Shown piece after piece: positions 1-8,573 of a stretch of DNA of 64,000 bases (position 1 is the first letter of the stretch; every line of letters starts with the position of its first letter). The stretch is from Streptomyces flavofungini. GTDB taxonomy: Bacteria > Actinomycetota > Actinomycetes > Streptomycetales > Streptomycetaceae. Position numbers and translations under genes: made by a program. The stretch covers positions 713,078 through 777,077 of the forward strand of contig NZ_BMVR01000002.1 in assembly GCF_014650815.1 (NCBI RefSeq), given 5' to 3'. The notes under the pieces are model-generated. The model was not told the DNA's origin. It saw only the letters and a list, made by a program, of their open reading frames with translations, and searched no databases.

Positions 1-340
1 GCCGGCAGGTGGCGGCGTAGAACTCGTCCACGAGCACGCTCCCCTCCTCGGTGAGCGCCACCCGGATGGCCCGTCCGTCGGCCGGATCCGCCTCCCGCCG
101 CACCAGCCCGCGCCGGGCGGTCCGGTCGACGAGCCCCGTAAGACTGGACTTGGCAAGCCCGAGGGCGGCCCCCAGCTCACTCATCCCGTACGGCTGCGCC
201 ATGAGCACACACAGGAGCTGCCCCTGCTGAGCGGTGATCCCGTACGCCCGGCTGGACTCGGCATACACGGCATTGACCAGGAACGCAGACCGCACCAGAG
301 CGGTGGCGACCCCCATGGGCCCATCGACGGCTTTCCCCAT
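1..340 (-). CDS. MarR-family transcriptional regulator (3' part cut by window edge)
   Basis: The protein starts at the ATG at 340 and runs off the left edge after about 113 residues, so the C-terminus is missing. The visible part has the MarR pattern: an N-terminal helix, then a winged helix-turn-helix with ITAQQGQLLCVL (about 35-46), GMSELGAALGLAKSSLTGLVDR (about 52-73) and the wing RREADPADGRAIRVALTEEG (about 79-98), the usual DxR-type wing. MarR proteins are dimeric repressors that often answer small phenolic ligands. It diverges from deoC with about 145 bp between starts, but the palindrome near deoC resembles sites at other nucleoside genes, so I do not assume this protein regulates deoC. 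Family assignment is sure; the target is unknown. Confidence 0.85.
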   Translation of the reverse strand, partial: MGKAVDGPMGVATALVRSAFLVNAVYAESSRAYGITAQQGQLLCVLMAQPYGMSELGAALGLAKSSLTGLVDRTARRGLVRREADPADGRAIRVALTEEGSVLVDEFYAATCR

Positions 341-454
341 CCCCCCACCCTAGACCGGGGGTCCCAGGGGGCGGAGCCCCTTGGTTCCGGTGGCAGGGCG
401 GGCCCGGGGCGCCCCGCGGGGGCACCCACCCCCACCCGCCCCCTGTACACGCCG

Positions 455-466
455 CTACGCGCGTAG
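455..466. promoter_or_regulatory. CTACGCGCGTAG palindrome upstream of deoC (operator copy 1)
   Basis: A perfect 12-bp palindrome ends 19 bp before the deoC ATG. The same word, exact or with one or two changes, precedes add (16221), deoA (24164), and the two nucleoside-binding lipoprotein genes (30149, 31514). Position close to the start suggests repression of deoC. The binding protein is not identifiable here. Confidence 0.7.
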
Positions 467-485
467 ATATGCTCCCCTCGTGACT

Positions 486-1469
486 ATGCCGACGACGCCA
501 TCACCCCCAAGGACAGCCGCGCCCGCAGGGCCGCCGCAACCCTTCGCTGACGTCACCGCGTCGGCATCCACACTCCGCCGCTTCCTCCACGGCCTCCCGG
601 GCGTGGACGCGGTCGGTCTGGAGGCCCGCGCGGCGGGCCTCGGGACGCGCTCGATCAAGACCTCGGCCAAGGCGTACGCCATCGACCTGGCCATCTCCAT
701 GATCGACCTGACGACCCTGGAGGGCGCGGACACCCCGGGCAAGGTCCGCGCGCTGGGCGCGAAGGCCGTCCACCCGGACCCGACGGACCGCACGACGCCG
801 CGCACGGCGGCGGTGTGCGTGTACCCGGACATGGTGGCGACGGCGAAGCAGGCGGTCGCGGGCACGGACGTGAAGGTCGCCTCGGTGGCGACGGCGTTCC
901 CCGCGGGCCGCGCGGCGCTGGCCGTGAAGCTCGCGGACGTCCGCGACGCGGTGGCGGCGGGCGCGGACGAGATCGACATGGTCATCGACCGCGGCGCGTT
1001 CCTCGCGGGCGACTACCTGAAGGTGTACGAGGAGATCGTCGCCGTGAAGGAGGTCTCCGCGCAGGCCCGCCTGAAGGTCATCTTCGAGACCGGCGAACTC
1101 TCGACGTACGACAACATCCGCCGTGCGAGCTGGATCGGCATGCTCGCGGGCGCGGACTTCATCAAGACGTCGACCGGCAAGGTCGGGGTGAACGCGACCC
1201 CCGCGAACACCCTGCTCATGCTGGAGGCGGTCCGCGACTTCCGCGCGCAGACCGGTGTCCAGGTGGGCGTGAAGCCCGCCGGCGGCATCCGCAGCACCAA
1301 GGACGCCATCAAGTTCCTGGTCCTGGTCAACGAGACCGCGGGCGCGGACTGGCTGGACAACCACTGGTTCCGCTTCGGCGCGTCCAGTCTGCTCAACGAC
1401 CTGCTGATGCAACGCCAGAAGCTGGCCACCGGACGCTACTCCGGCCCCGACTACGTGACGGTGGACTGA
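486..1469 (+). CDS. deoC: Deoxyribose-phosphate aldolase
   Basis: Class I aldolase that splits 2-deoxyribose-5-phosphate into glyceraldehyde-3-phosphate and acetaldehyde, the last step of deoxynucleoside catabolism in the cytoplasm. The 327-residue product has the Schiff-base lysine in DFIKTSTGK (Lys227), the second active-site lysine in VGVKPAGGIR, and EIDMVIDRGAF. It is of the longer, eukaryote/actinobacterial-like DeoC type rather than the roughly 250-residue short type. ATG at 486 was chosen; an in-frame GTG lies two codons upstream at 480. The operator palindrome at 455-466 would sit in the promoter or leader. The next gene, an aldehyde dehydrogenase, begins 5 bp after the stop, so acetaldehyde produced here can be oxidised by its operon partner. 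Confidence 0.95.
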   Translation: MPTTPSPPRTAAPAGPPQPFADVTASASTLRRFLHGLPGVDAVGLEARAAGLGTRSIKTSAKAYAIDLAISMIDLTTLEGADTPGKVRALGAKAVHPDPTDRTTPRTAAVCVYPDMVATAKQAVAGTDVKVASVATAFPAGRAALAVKLADVRDAVAAGADEIDMVIDRGAFLAGDYLKVYEEIVAVKEVSAQARLKVIFETGELSTYDNIRRASWIGMLAGADFIKTSTGKVGVNATPANTLLMLEAVRDFRAQTGVQVGVKPAGGIRSTKDAIKFLVLVNETAGADWLDNHWFRFGASSLLNDLLMQRQKLATGRYSGPDYVTVD

Positions 1470-1474
1470 GACCC

Positions 1475-2932
1475 ATGAAGACGGAAAACGTGTCACCTGC
1501 ATCCCCGTTCGCGTACGCACCGGCACCCGAGTCCCGCTCGGTGGTCGACATCGCCCCCTCCTACGGCCTGTTCATCGACGGCGAGTTCACCGAGGCGGCC
1601 GACGGCAAGGTGTTCAAGTCGCTGTCGCCGTCGACCGAGGAGGTCCTCTCCGAGGTCGCGCAGGCGGGCGAGGCGGACGTCGACCGCGCCGTGAAGGCGG
1701 CCCGCAAGGCGTTCGAGAAGTGGTCCGCGCTGCCGGGCGCCGAGCGTGCGAAGTACCTCTTCCGCATCGCCCGGATCATCCAGGAGCGCAGCCGTGAGCT
1801 GGCCGTCCTGGAGACCCTCGACAACGGCAAGCCGATCAAGGAGACCCGCGACGCGGACCTCCCCCTGGTCGCCGCGCACTTCTTCTACTACGCGGGCTGG
1901 GCCGACAAGCTCGACCACGCCGGCTACGGCGCGAACCCGCGCCCGCTCGGCGTCGCGGGCCAGGTCATCCCCTGGAACTTCCCGCTCCTGATGCTGGCGT
2001 GGAAGATCGCCCCGGCGCTCGCGACGGGCAACACGGTGGTCCTCAAGCCCGCCGAGACGACCCCCCTCTCCGCACTCTTCTTCGCGGACATCTGCCGCCA
2101 GGCGGGCCTCCCGAAGGGCGTGGTCAACATCCTCCCCGGGTACGGCGACGCGGGCGCGGCCCTGACCGCCCACCCGGACGTGAACAAGGTGGCCTTCACC
2201 GGCTCCACGGCCGTGGGCAAGCAGATCGCGCGCACGGTGGCGGGCACGGACAAGAAGCTGACGCTCGAACTCGGCGGCAAGGGCGCGAACATCGTCTTCG
2301 ACGACGCACCGATCGACCAGGCCGTCGAGGGCATCGTCACGGGCATCTTCTTCAACCAGGGCCAGGTCTGCTGCGCGGGCAGCCGCCTCCTCGTCCAGGA
2401 GTCGATCCAGGACGAGCTCCTGGACTCCCTGAAGCGCCGCCTGTCGACCCTCCGCCTGGGCGACCCGCTGGACAAGAACACCGACATCGGCGCGATCAAC
2501 TCGGCCGAGCAGCTCGCCCGCATCACGGCGCTCGCCGAGACGGGCGAGGCGGAGGGCGCGGAGCGCTGGAGCGCGCCCTGCGAACTCCCGGCGTCGGGCT
2601 ACTGGTTCGCCCCGACGCTCTTCACGAACGTCACCCAGGCGCACACGGTCGCCCGCGACGAGATCTTCGGCCCGGTCCTCTCGGTCCTCACCTTCCGCAC
2701 CCCGGAAGAGGCCGTGGCCAAGGCCAACAACACGCAGTACGGCCTGTCGGCGGGCATCTGGACGGAGAAGGGCTCGCGCATCCTCGCGGTCGCGAACAGG
2801 CTCCGCGCCGGGGTCGTCTGGGCCAACACGTTCAACAAGTTCGACCCGACCTCGCCCTTCGGCGGCTACAAGGAGTCGGGCTTCGGCCGCGAGGGCGGTC
2901 GCCACGGCCTGGAGGCGTACCTCGATGTCTGA
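1475..2932 (+). CDS. Aldehyde dehydrogenase, NAD(P)-dependent
   Basis: Full-length ALDH-superfamily enzyme of 485 residues. Visible motifs are the Rossmann-fold PWNFPLLM segment, KPAETTP, FTGSTAVGK, the general-base glutamate in LELGGKG, and the catalytic cysteine in NQGQVCCAG (Cys299, equivalent to Cys302 of ALDH2), then EIFGPVLSV and the C-terminal PFGGYKESGFGRE. It oxidises an aldehyde to the acid. Lying 5 bp after deoC, its likely substrate is the acetaldehyde released from deoxyribose phosphate, though that is inferred from position. Its 3' end overlaps the start of a second ALDH-like gene by 8 bp, implying translational coupling of an active and a shortened subunit. Confidence 0.93.
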   Translation: MKTENVSPASPFAYAPAPESRSVVDIAPSYGLFIDGEFTEAADGKVFKSLSPSTEEVLSEVAQAGEADVDRAVKAARKAFEKWSALPGAERAKYLFRIARIIQERSRELAVLETLDNGKPIKETRDADLPLVAAHFFYYAGWADKLDHAGYGANPRPLGVAGQVIPWNFPLLMLAWKIAPALATGNTVVLKPAETTPLSALFFADICRQAGLPKGVVNILPGYGDAGAALTAHPDVNKVAFTGSTAVGKQIARTVAGTDKKLTLELGGKGANIVFDDAPIDQAVEGIVTGIFFNQGQVCCAGSRLLVQESIQDELLDSLKRRLSTLRLGDPLDKNTDIGAINSAEQLARITALAETGEAEGAERWSAPCELPASGYWFAPTLFTNVTQAHTVARDEIFGPVLSVLTFRTPEEAVAKANNTQYGLSAGIWTEKGSRILAVANRLRAGVVWANTFNKFDPTSPFGGYKESGFGREGGRHGLEAYLDV

Positions 2933-3854
2933 CAAGTCCGAGCGCTTGACTGTCTTCAAGACCTACAAGCTGTACGTGGGCGGCAAGTTCCCGCGTTCCG
3001 AGAGCGGCCGGGTGTACGAGGTGACCACAGCGACATCAGCCGCTGCCGCGGCGGGCAAGGGCAAGTGGCTGGCGAACGCCCCCCTGGCGTCCCGCAAGGA
3101 CGCGCGGGACGCCGTCGTGGCGGCCCGCAAGGCGTTCGGCGGCTGGTCGACGGCGACGGCGTACCTGCGCGGCCAGATCCTCTACCGCGTCGCCGAGATG
3201 CTGGAGGGCCGCCGCGACCAGTTCGTGCGCGAGGTCGCCGAGGCGGAGGGCCTGTCGAAGTCCAAGGCGGCGGCCGTCGTGGACGCGGCCATCGACCGCT
3301 GGGTCTGGTACGCGGGCTGGACGGACAAGATCACGCAGGTGGTGGGCGGGGCGAACCCGGTGGCGGGCCCGTACTTCAACCTCTCCACCCCCGAGCCGAC
3401 CGGCGTCGTCACCGTCATCGCCCCCCAGGAGTCGTCCTTCCTGGGCCTGGTGTCGGTCATCGCCCCCGTGATCGCGGCGGGCAACACGGCGGTCGTCATC
3501 GCCTCCGAGAAGTCCCCGCTCCCCGCCCTCTCCCTCGGCGAGGTCCTGGCCACCTCGGACCTGCCGGGCGGCGTCGTCAACGTCCTCAGCGGCAGGACCG
3601 CGGAGCTGGCCCTCCCCCTCGCCGCCCACCAGGACGTGAACGGCCTGGACCTGGCCGGCGCGGACGCCGACCTGGCGAAGGACCTGGAGATCGCGGCGGC
3701 CGACAACCTGAAGCGCGTCCTGCGTCCACAGGCTGTGGACACGGACGCGGACTTCAGCACGGCCCCCGGCACCCACCGCCTGACCACGTTCCTGGAAACC
3801 AAAACGGTCTGGCACCCCACGGGCTCCCTGGGCGCATCGGGCTCCGCCTACTAG
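2925..3854 (+). CDS. Half-length aldehyde dehydrogenase-like protein (probable pseudoenzyme)
   Basis: A 309-residue ALDH-superfamily protein whose ATG overlaps the stop of the upstream ALDH. It keeps the N-terminal ALDH fold: YVGGKFPRSESGR, KAFGGWS, WYAGWTDK, PTGVVTVIAPQ (the cofactor-domain segment), AGNTAVV, LPGGVVNVLSG. It then diverges after about residue 230 and ends without the LELGGK glutamate motif or any GQxC cysteine motif. Normal ALDHs are about 480-500 residues. The reading frame is intact, codon use matches neighbours, and a clean terminator follows, so it looks like a retained subunit and not decay. It may be a structural or regulatory partner of the upstream enzyme. Function beyond that is unknown. 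Confidence 0.8.
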   Translation: MSDKSERLTVFKTYKLYVGGKFPRSESGRVYEVTTATSAAAAAGKGKWLANAPLASRKDARDAVVAARKAFGGWSTATAYLRGQILYRVAEMLEGRRDQFVREVAEAEGLSKSKAAAVVDAAIDRWVWYAGWTDKITQVVGGANPVAGPYFNLSTPEPTGVVTVIAPQESSFLGLVSVIAPVIAAGNTAVVIASEKSPLPALSLGEVLATSDLPGGVVNVLSGRTAELALPLAAHQDVNGLDLAGADADLAKDLEIAAADNLKRVLRPQAVDTDADFSTAPGTHRLTTFLETKTVWHPTGSLGASGSAY

Positions 3855-3869
3855 CCGCCCCCGCTTCAG

Positions 3870-3911
3870 CCCTCAGCCCGCCCGCCGTCCAGGGCGGGCT
3901 GAGGGCGTTTT
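3870..3911 (+). terminator. Rho-independent terminator of the deoC-ALDH operon
   Basis: Perfect 14-bp stem, CCCTCAGCCCGCCC at 3870-3883 with its complement at 3892-3905, an 8-nt loop, then CGTTTTC. It begins 15 bp after the stop of the second ALDH gene. Confidence 0.85.
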
Positions 3912-3964
3912 CAGGGGGCTCGGCGCAGGCCGCTCCATGTCGCCCGCCTCGGCGAAGTCTTCAG

Positions 3965-4012
3965 CCCGTCGTGGGGTCCCCTGATCCTCAAGAGCTTGGG
4001 GGAGTTTGACGA
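3965..4012 (+). repeat. Interspersed repeat, copy A (contains AGAGCTTGGGGGAG)
   Basis: The segment beginning CCCGTCGTGGGG and containing AGAGCTTGGGGGAG and GACGAGG recurs in inverted orientation at 17116-17170 with a few changes and a small length difference. Both copies lie in 3' intergenic DNA. Elements with a CGTGGGGGCACC...AGCTTGGGGGAG core are common in Streptomyces intergenic DNA; that is from general knowledge, not a search. No gene is visible between 3912 and 4117. Confidence 0.6.
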
Positions 4013-4117
4013 GGCGCGGCGGCGGACCGTCCTGCCCGAAGGGGACATCCACCCCGGGGTCCGGGGCAGAGGCCCGGTTCCGGGAAGGGGCGGGACTGGG
4101 GAATGCCCCGCGGGGCC

Positions 4118-4564
4118 CTACCCGGGCAACACGCCAGCCACCGTCCCCACGACGGGCATCTCCGCCAACGACCCGCCCTGAGTCAACGGCCCCGTGGCCA
4201 CGGCCGTGGACACCGGCTTGAAGTCGGCCACCTGGGTCCCCACCGCGTTGTCGAGCGGATCGACCCCGGTCCCGGCCAACGGGTTGAGCCGCAGGTTCTT
4301 GGCGGCCCCCAGCCCACCGGCGGTAGCCCGGTGCAGCCCATCGGTGAGCGCGCTCCCGGCAATGGCGGGATCGACGTCCCCCACCGGCGTGGCCAGCTCC
4401 GAGGCGGGCACGGCCGCAGGCGCGGCGCCGGCGACCCCACCCCCGAGCCCCAGTGCCGCCCCCGCGACGGAGACGCTGAGCCCCGCGCGCAGCAGCGCCC
4501 GGGACGCGGAGGAACTCTTCGTCGCCGCGTGCCGCGCCGAGTCACGTGCAGGGTTTCGAGCCAT
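4118..4564 (-). CDS. Small secreted low-complexity protein, paralogue of the 14.4-14.9 kb gene
   Basis: The 148-residue product starts at the ATG at 4564, preceded by GAGGTGG. It has a charged N-terminus, a hydrophobic signal segment around residues 24-46 and an alanine-rich cleavage region GVAGAAPA. The mature part is Ala/Gly/Pro/Val-rich with NPLAGTGVDPLDNAVGT and ends PVVGTVAGVLPG. There is no catalytic motif. It resembles the product of 14414-14878 in length, signal peptide and ending (PLGAVSGLPLG). Such proteins are often labelled ATP-binding in Streptomyces annotations, but I see no nucleotide-binding motif. It is monocistronic, diverging from the two-component pair to its right; the 294 bp between holds no recognisable feature. 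Confidence 0.75.
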   Translation of the reverse strand: MARNPARDSARHAATKSSSASRALLRAGLSVSVAGAALGLGGGVAGAAPAAVPASELATPVGDVDPAIAGSALTDGLHRATAGGLGAAKNLRLNPLAGTGVDPLDNAVGTQVADFKPVSTAVATGPLTQGGSLAEMPVVGTVAGVLPG

Positions 4565-4858
4565 GGGGACCACCTCACGGAACATACGTAAGTAATCGAG
4601 CGTGCACGAAGAGTAGTTGACCGGGCCCCCTCGTATCAAAGACCACCCCAGCGCCGACCACCTCACCGCTCCCCAAAATCCCCCGCCGCGCCCCGCCCCG
4701 AGCCCACCCCGTCCCCCCACAGAGCTACACCCCGAACCGCCCCCCAGCGGGACGCCCCCCACCCCTTCGGTCGCATAGCGTCACCACGACCCTGCCCACA
4801 GGCCGACCGGCCGACCGGCACCCGGGCCCAGCCACACCCCGCCCGAAGGACAACGACC

Positions 4859-6175
4859 GTGCCCACCACCCCCGCGAGCGGCGGACCACCTCCCACCTCC
4901 CGGCCCGAAGCCCCCACGAACCCCCGCACCACCCTCCGCACCACCCCCCGCAAGCCCCTCATCGCGAACGTCCTCAACCCCCTCCTCACCACCACCCCCC
5001 ACCCCCTCCCCGCACTGACCTGGCCCCGCCCCCTCCGCCACCTCCCCCACACCCTGGTGCTCCTCGCGGCCGTAGCCCTGTCCGCGACGGGCGCCGACCT
5101 GCCGGCACGCCTCCTGGCGATCACCCACGCGGCCACGCTCCTGCTCGCCCTGCGCCGACCGCCCCTGGCGTACTGGCTGTCCCTCGCCTGCTTCACCGCC
5201 CTCGCACTCGGCCACCCGCCCACCCCGGCCAACGAGTTGTGGGCCTGGCTGGTCCAGGCAGGAACCCTCTTCCTCCTGGCCCTGCGCCTCCCCCTGCTCC
5301 CGGCGGCGACGGCGACGGCACTGAGCGCCGCCCTGGGGGCGTCCCTGAAACTCCTCGGCGCGGGCGTCGGCTCGTGGGCGACGGTGGCGACCGGCACCGC
5401 CCTGTACGCCACCGCCCTCCTCGCGGGAGCCATCCGCCGGGGCCGCCGCGAGGACAGGAATCGCCTGGCGGAACAGATCGCGGCGACGGCGGAGGAGCGC
5501 GCGCAGCGCACGGTGCTGGAGGAGCGCGCCCGCATCGCCCGCGAGCTGCACGACGTGGTGGCCCACCACATGTCGCTGATCTCGATCCAGGCGGACGCCG
5601 CCCCGTACCGCGTCCCGGACCCGCCGCCCGAACTGGTCACCGAGCTGGCGTCGATCCGCGCCAACGCCCTGGAGGGCCTGGCCGAACTGCGCCGCCTGCT
5701 GGGCCTGCTGCGCGCCGACCCCCCCGGCGGCACCCGGGCCGACACCACCCCGCAGCCCTCGCTGGACCAGCTCGACGCCCTCCTGTCCCAGGTGCGGGCC
5801 ACCGGTCTGCCCGTGTCCGCACGGGTGCGGGGCGCCCGCCGCACGCTCCCGCCGGGCGTGGAGCTGTCGGCGTACCGCATCGTCCAGGAGGCCCTCAGCA
5901 ACACCCTGCGCCACGCGCCCGGCGCCCCCACGACCGTCGAACTCGGCTACGGTCGCACCACCTTGACCCTGCGCGTCACCAACGCCCCGGCCACCGGGCC
6001 CGCCCCGCCCTCGCCCGGCGCGGGGCACGGCCTCACCGGCATGCGGGAGCGCGCCGCGATGCTCGACGGCGACTTCACGGCGGGCCCCACACCGGAGGGC
6101 GGGTACGAAGTGGCCGCGACCCTCCCCACCCGCACCACGCCCGCGCCCCCTACCGACAAGGACACCCCCGCATGA
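4859..6175 (+). CDS. Sensor histidine kinase, NarX/DesK-like (HisKA_3 type)
   Basis: A 438-residue membrane kinase starting at GTG. A short proline-rich cytoplasmic head is followed by four to six hydrophobic segments between about residues 55 and 190. The dimerisation/phosphoacceptor motif ARIARELHDVVAHHMS follows, with phospho-His at residue 231, and then the HATPase domain (SAYRIVQEALSNTLRHAPGAP; GHGLTGMRERA). This is the HisKA_3 architecture that pairs with NarL/LuxR-type regulators. There is no large extracytoplasmic sensor domain, so the signal is probably sensed in or at the membrane. The stop overlaps the start of the response regulator (ATGA), giving coupled expression. The stimulus is not inferable. 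Confidence 0.92.
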   Translation: MPTTPASGGPPPTSRPEAPTNPRTTLRTTPRKPLIANVLNPLLTTTPHPLPALTWPRPLRHLPHTLVLLAAVALSATGADLPARLLAITHAATLLLALRRPPLAYWLSLACFTALALGHPPTPANELWAWLVQAGTLFLLALRLPLLPAATATALSAALGASLKLLGAGVGSWATVATGTALYATALLAGAIRRGRREDRNRLAEQIAATAEERAQRTVLEERARIARELHDVVAHHMSLISIQADAAPYRVPDPPPELVTELASIRANALEGLAELRRLLGLLRADPPGGTRADTTPQPSLDQLDALLSQVRATGLPVSARVRGARRTLPPGVELSAYRIVQEALSNTLRHAPGAPTTVELGYGRTTLTLRVTNAPATGPAPPSPGAGHGLTGMRERAAMLDGDFTAGPTPEGGYEVAATLPTRTTPAPPTDKDTPA

Positions 6176-6846
6176 CGATCCGCGTGGTGATCGCCGACGA
6201 CCAGGCGATGGTCCGCGACGCGTTCTCGGTGCTGCTCGGCGCCCAGCCGGACATCGAGGTCGCCGGCACGGCACGGGACGGCGCGGAGGCCGTGGACCTC
6301 GCGCGGGACCTGCGCCCCGACGTGATCGTGATGGACATCCGCATGCCCGGCGTCGACGGCATCGACGCCACCCGCCGCATCACCGCGCACCCCGACACCC
6401 ACCCGAAGGTCCTGGTCCTGACCACCTTCAACCTCGACGAGTACGTGTACGAGGCGCTGCGCGCGGGCGCCGCGGGCTTCCTCCTGAAGGACGCGTCGGG
6501 CGTCGAACTCGCCGAGGCCGTACGGGTGGTGGCGGGCGGCGACGCGCTGCTCTCGCCGGACCTCACCCGGCGCCTCATCGCGGAGTTCGCCCGCCTGGGC
6601 ACCGGTCCAGCGCGGGCCTCCGGCGCCCGGGTCCAGGGGCTGACCGGCCGGGAGACGGAGGTGCTCGCCCGGATCGCGCAGGGCCTGTCCAACACGGAGA
6701 TCGCCGCGGCGCTCACCGTCGCCGAGGAGACGGTCAAGACCCACGTGGGCCGCATCCTGCACAAACTCCAGCTGCGCGACCGCACCCAGGCCGCGGTCTT
6801 CGCGTACGAGAGCGGCCTCGTCGTCCCGGGCGGCAACGCGGGCTGA
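6172..6846 (+). CDS. NarL/LuxR-family response regulator
   Basis: A 224-residue regulator. The receiver domain begins IRVVIADDQAMVRDAF and has the phospho-acceptor Asp55 in VIVMDIRMPG; the conserved lysine is in FLLKDAS. The C-terminal LuxR helix-turn-helix is LTGRETEVLARIAQG followed by SNTEIAAALTVAEETVKTHV. It is the partner of the kinase immediately upstream, sharing 4 bp with it. As a cytoplasmic DNA-binding regulator it probably acts on its own operon or the adjacent secreted hydrolase, but no operator could be defined. Confidence 0.93.
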   Translation: MTIRVVIADDQAMVRDAFSVLLGAQPDIEVAGTARDGAEAVDLARDLRPDVIVMDIRMPGVDGIDATRRITAHPDTHPKVLVLTTFNLDEYVYEALRAGAAGFLLKDASGVELAEAVRVVAGGDALLSPDLTRRLIAEFARLGTGPARASGARVQGLTGRETEVLARIAQGLSNTEIAAALTVAEETVKTHVGRILHKLQLRDRTQAAVFAYESGLVVPGGNAG

Positions 6847-7059
6847 CGGCACGCCACCATCCGGCCCGCCGCCCCGACCGCTTCCCCCAAGCCGCTTCCC
6901 CCAAGCCGCCTCCCGGCCCGCGTCCGGCCGCCTGGCTCCCCAGAGCCACCCCCGGAGTCGGCTCCCCAGCGGGACTCGCCCCGGACACCCCCGCTCCTAC
7001 GTTGAGGTGGCCGAGGCCGCCGCGATCCGGTGCGGCCGCGAATCAAGGAGCCCACAGCC

Positions 7060-8289
7060 ATGCAGACGCGCCGCCGCACAGCCGTCGCCGCCCTCCTCAC
7101 CTGTGCCCTCACCGGCGGGACCGCGGCCCTCACCACCGGTGCCCGAGCGGCCCCGGCCCCGTCGGCCACGACCGCCGACGCCGGGCCCACGACCGCCGGG
7201 CTCACCGCCGCCAAGACCCAGGCCCCGAGCCCCCGACTGCGCCTCCCCCGGCCGACGGGCCCGCACGCCGTCGGCCGCGCCTCCCTGCACCTGGTCGACC
7301 ACAGCCGCCGCGACCCCTGGGTGCCGAAGGCGGGCGCGCGGGAGCTGATGGTGTCGCTGTACTACCCGGCGCGGACGGGCACCGGGACCCCGGCGCCGTA
7401 CATGAGCCGCAAGGGTGCCCGGCTCTTCCTCGCGGACCGGGGGCTCGACGACGTACCGGCGGAGGTCCTGAGCGGCACCCGCACCCACACCCGCACCGGC
7501 GCGCGCCCGGCGCCCGGCTCGCACCCGCTGGTGGTTCTCTCGCCCGGCTTCTCCGTGCCCGGCACCACCCTCACGGGCCTGGCCGAGGAGCTGACGAGCC
7601 GGGGGTACGTCGTCGCGGTCGTCGACCACGCCTACGAGGCCGTGGGCGTGGCGTTCCCCGGCCGGGGGATCCTGCCGTGCGCGGCCTGCGACCGGGTCGG
7701 CGACGACACCTTCGAACCCGCCGCGAAGGGCCGCGCCAAGGACCTGCGGTTCGTCCTCGACCGGCTGACCGGCGCCCGGCCGGGGTGGCGGCACGCGGGC
7801 CTGATCGACAAGAAGCGCGTGGGCATGGCCGGGCACTCGCTCGGCGGCGCGGGCGCGGCGGCGGCCACCGCGGGCGACGCCCGGGTGCGGGCCGCGGTGA
7901 ACATGGACGGCCCCTTCGCCGACGTCGGCCCCGCGTCGGACCTGTCCGGCCGCCCGCTGCTGATGCTGGGCACGGCGGCGGACCACAGCGGCAGGGACAA
8001 GCTGTGGGAGGCCACCTGGGACCGGATCAGCGGCTGGAAGCGCTGGCTGCGGGTGGCGGGGGCGGACCACTTCGCCTTCACCGACCTGGCACCGCTGGCG
8101 GGGCAGTTAGGCGAGGACACGCCGGGCGGGCTGCCGGGCCGTCGTGCGGCGGCGATCACCGGCACGTATGTCGGCGCGTTCTTCGACCAGCACCTGCGCG
8201 GCCGCCCGCAGCCGGTCCTGAACGGCCCGAGCGCCGCGAACCCGGAAGTCCGCTTCCATCACCTGGCCCCTCCCACGTCACAGAACTGA
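7060..8289 (+). CDS. Secreted alpha/beta hydrolase (PAF-acetylhydrolase/lipase-like) with a TTA codon
   Basis: ATG at 7060 follows AAGGAG at 7044-7049. The 409-residue product has a Tat-like or Sec signal (RRRTAVAALLTCALTGGTA, then AARAAPAPS-type cleavage). The mature hydrolase has a serine nucleophile in GHSLGG (residues 258-263, Ser260), an oxyanion-region HPLVVLSPGFSVPG and the acid/His region ADHFAFTDL. This layout fits platelet-activating-factor acetylhydrolase-like and lipase families that act on ester bonds outside the cell; the substrate is unknown. Leu350 is encoded by TTA (8107-8109), so translation should depend on the bldA leucyl-tRNA and peak late in development. The gene is monocistronic, 213 bp after the two-component pair, which could regulate it. 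Confidence 0.88.
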   Translation: MQTRRRTAVAALLTCALTGGTAALTTGARAAPAPSATTADAGPTTAGLTAAKTQAPSPRLRLPRPTGPHAVGRASLHLVDHSRRDPWVPKAGARELMVSLYYPARTGTGTPAPYMSRKGARLFLADRGLDDVPAEVLSGTRTHTRTGARPAPGSHPLVVLSPGFSVPGTTLTGLAEELTSRGYVVAVVDHAYEAVGVAFPGRGILPCAACDRVGDDTFEPAAKGRAKDLRFVLDRLTGARPGWRHAGLIDKKRVGMAGHSLGGAGAAAATAGDARVRAAVNMDGPFADVGPASDLSGRPLLMLGTAADHSGRDKLWEATWDRISGWKRWLRVAGADHFAFTDLAPLAGQLGEDTPGGLPGRRAAAITGTYVGAFFDQHLRGRPQPVLNGPSAANPEVRFHHLAPPTSQN

Positions 8290-8573
8290 CGTTTCCGCAA
8301 GCCGGTCCGTGGCGGCCGCACATTGCCGCCGCCCCGGGTCTGGGCACCCGCCTCGCACCGGTTGATAATGACCCGGACCACCGCCGACGAGCCGTGCCCG
8401 CAGCAACGGCCCGCCGACCCCCGGACCCCGGCGCCGAACCGCCCTCCCGCGCGCGTACCCACAGGTGCGCGCGCACCCGAGAGCGGAGCGGGACACGGCC
8501 GGACCAGCCGGGACCGAGGGGGTCAGCAGGGCCGAAAGCGGCAGCCACAGCCGATCCGTCGGCAAGACCACTG

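Noticed and set aside
501..1526. Long open frames on the strand opposite deoC, the ALDH genes, the transporter genes and sdhA
   Set aside because: In GC-rich coding DNA the antisense frames stay open for long stretches. These products are Arg/Pro/Ala/Gly-rich with no motifs, and the true genes lie on the other strand.
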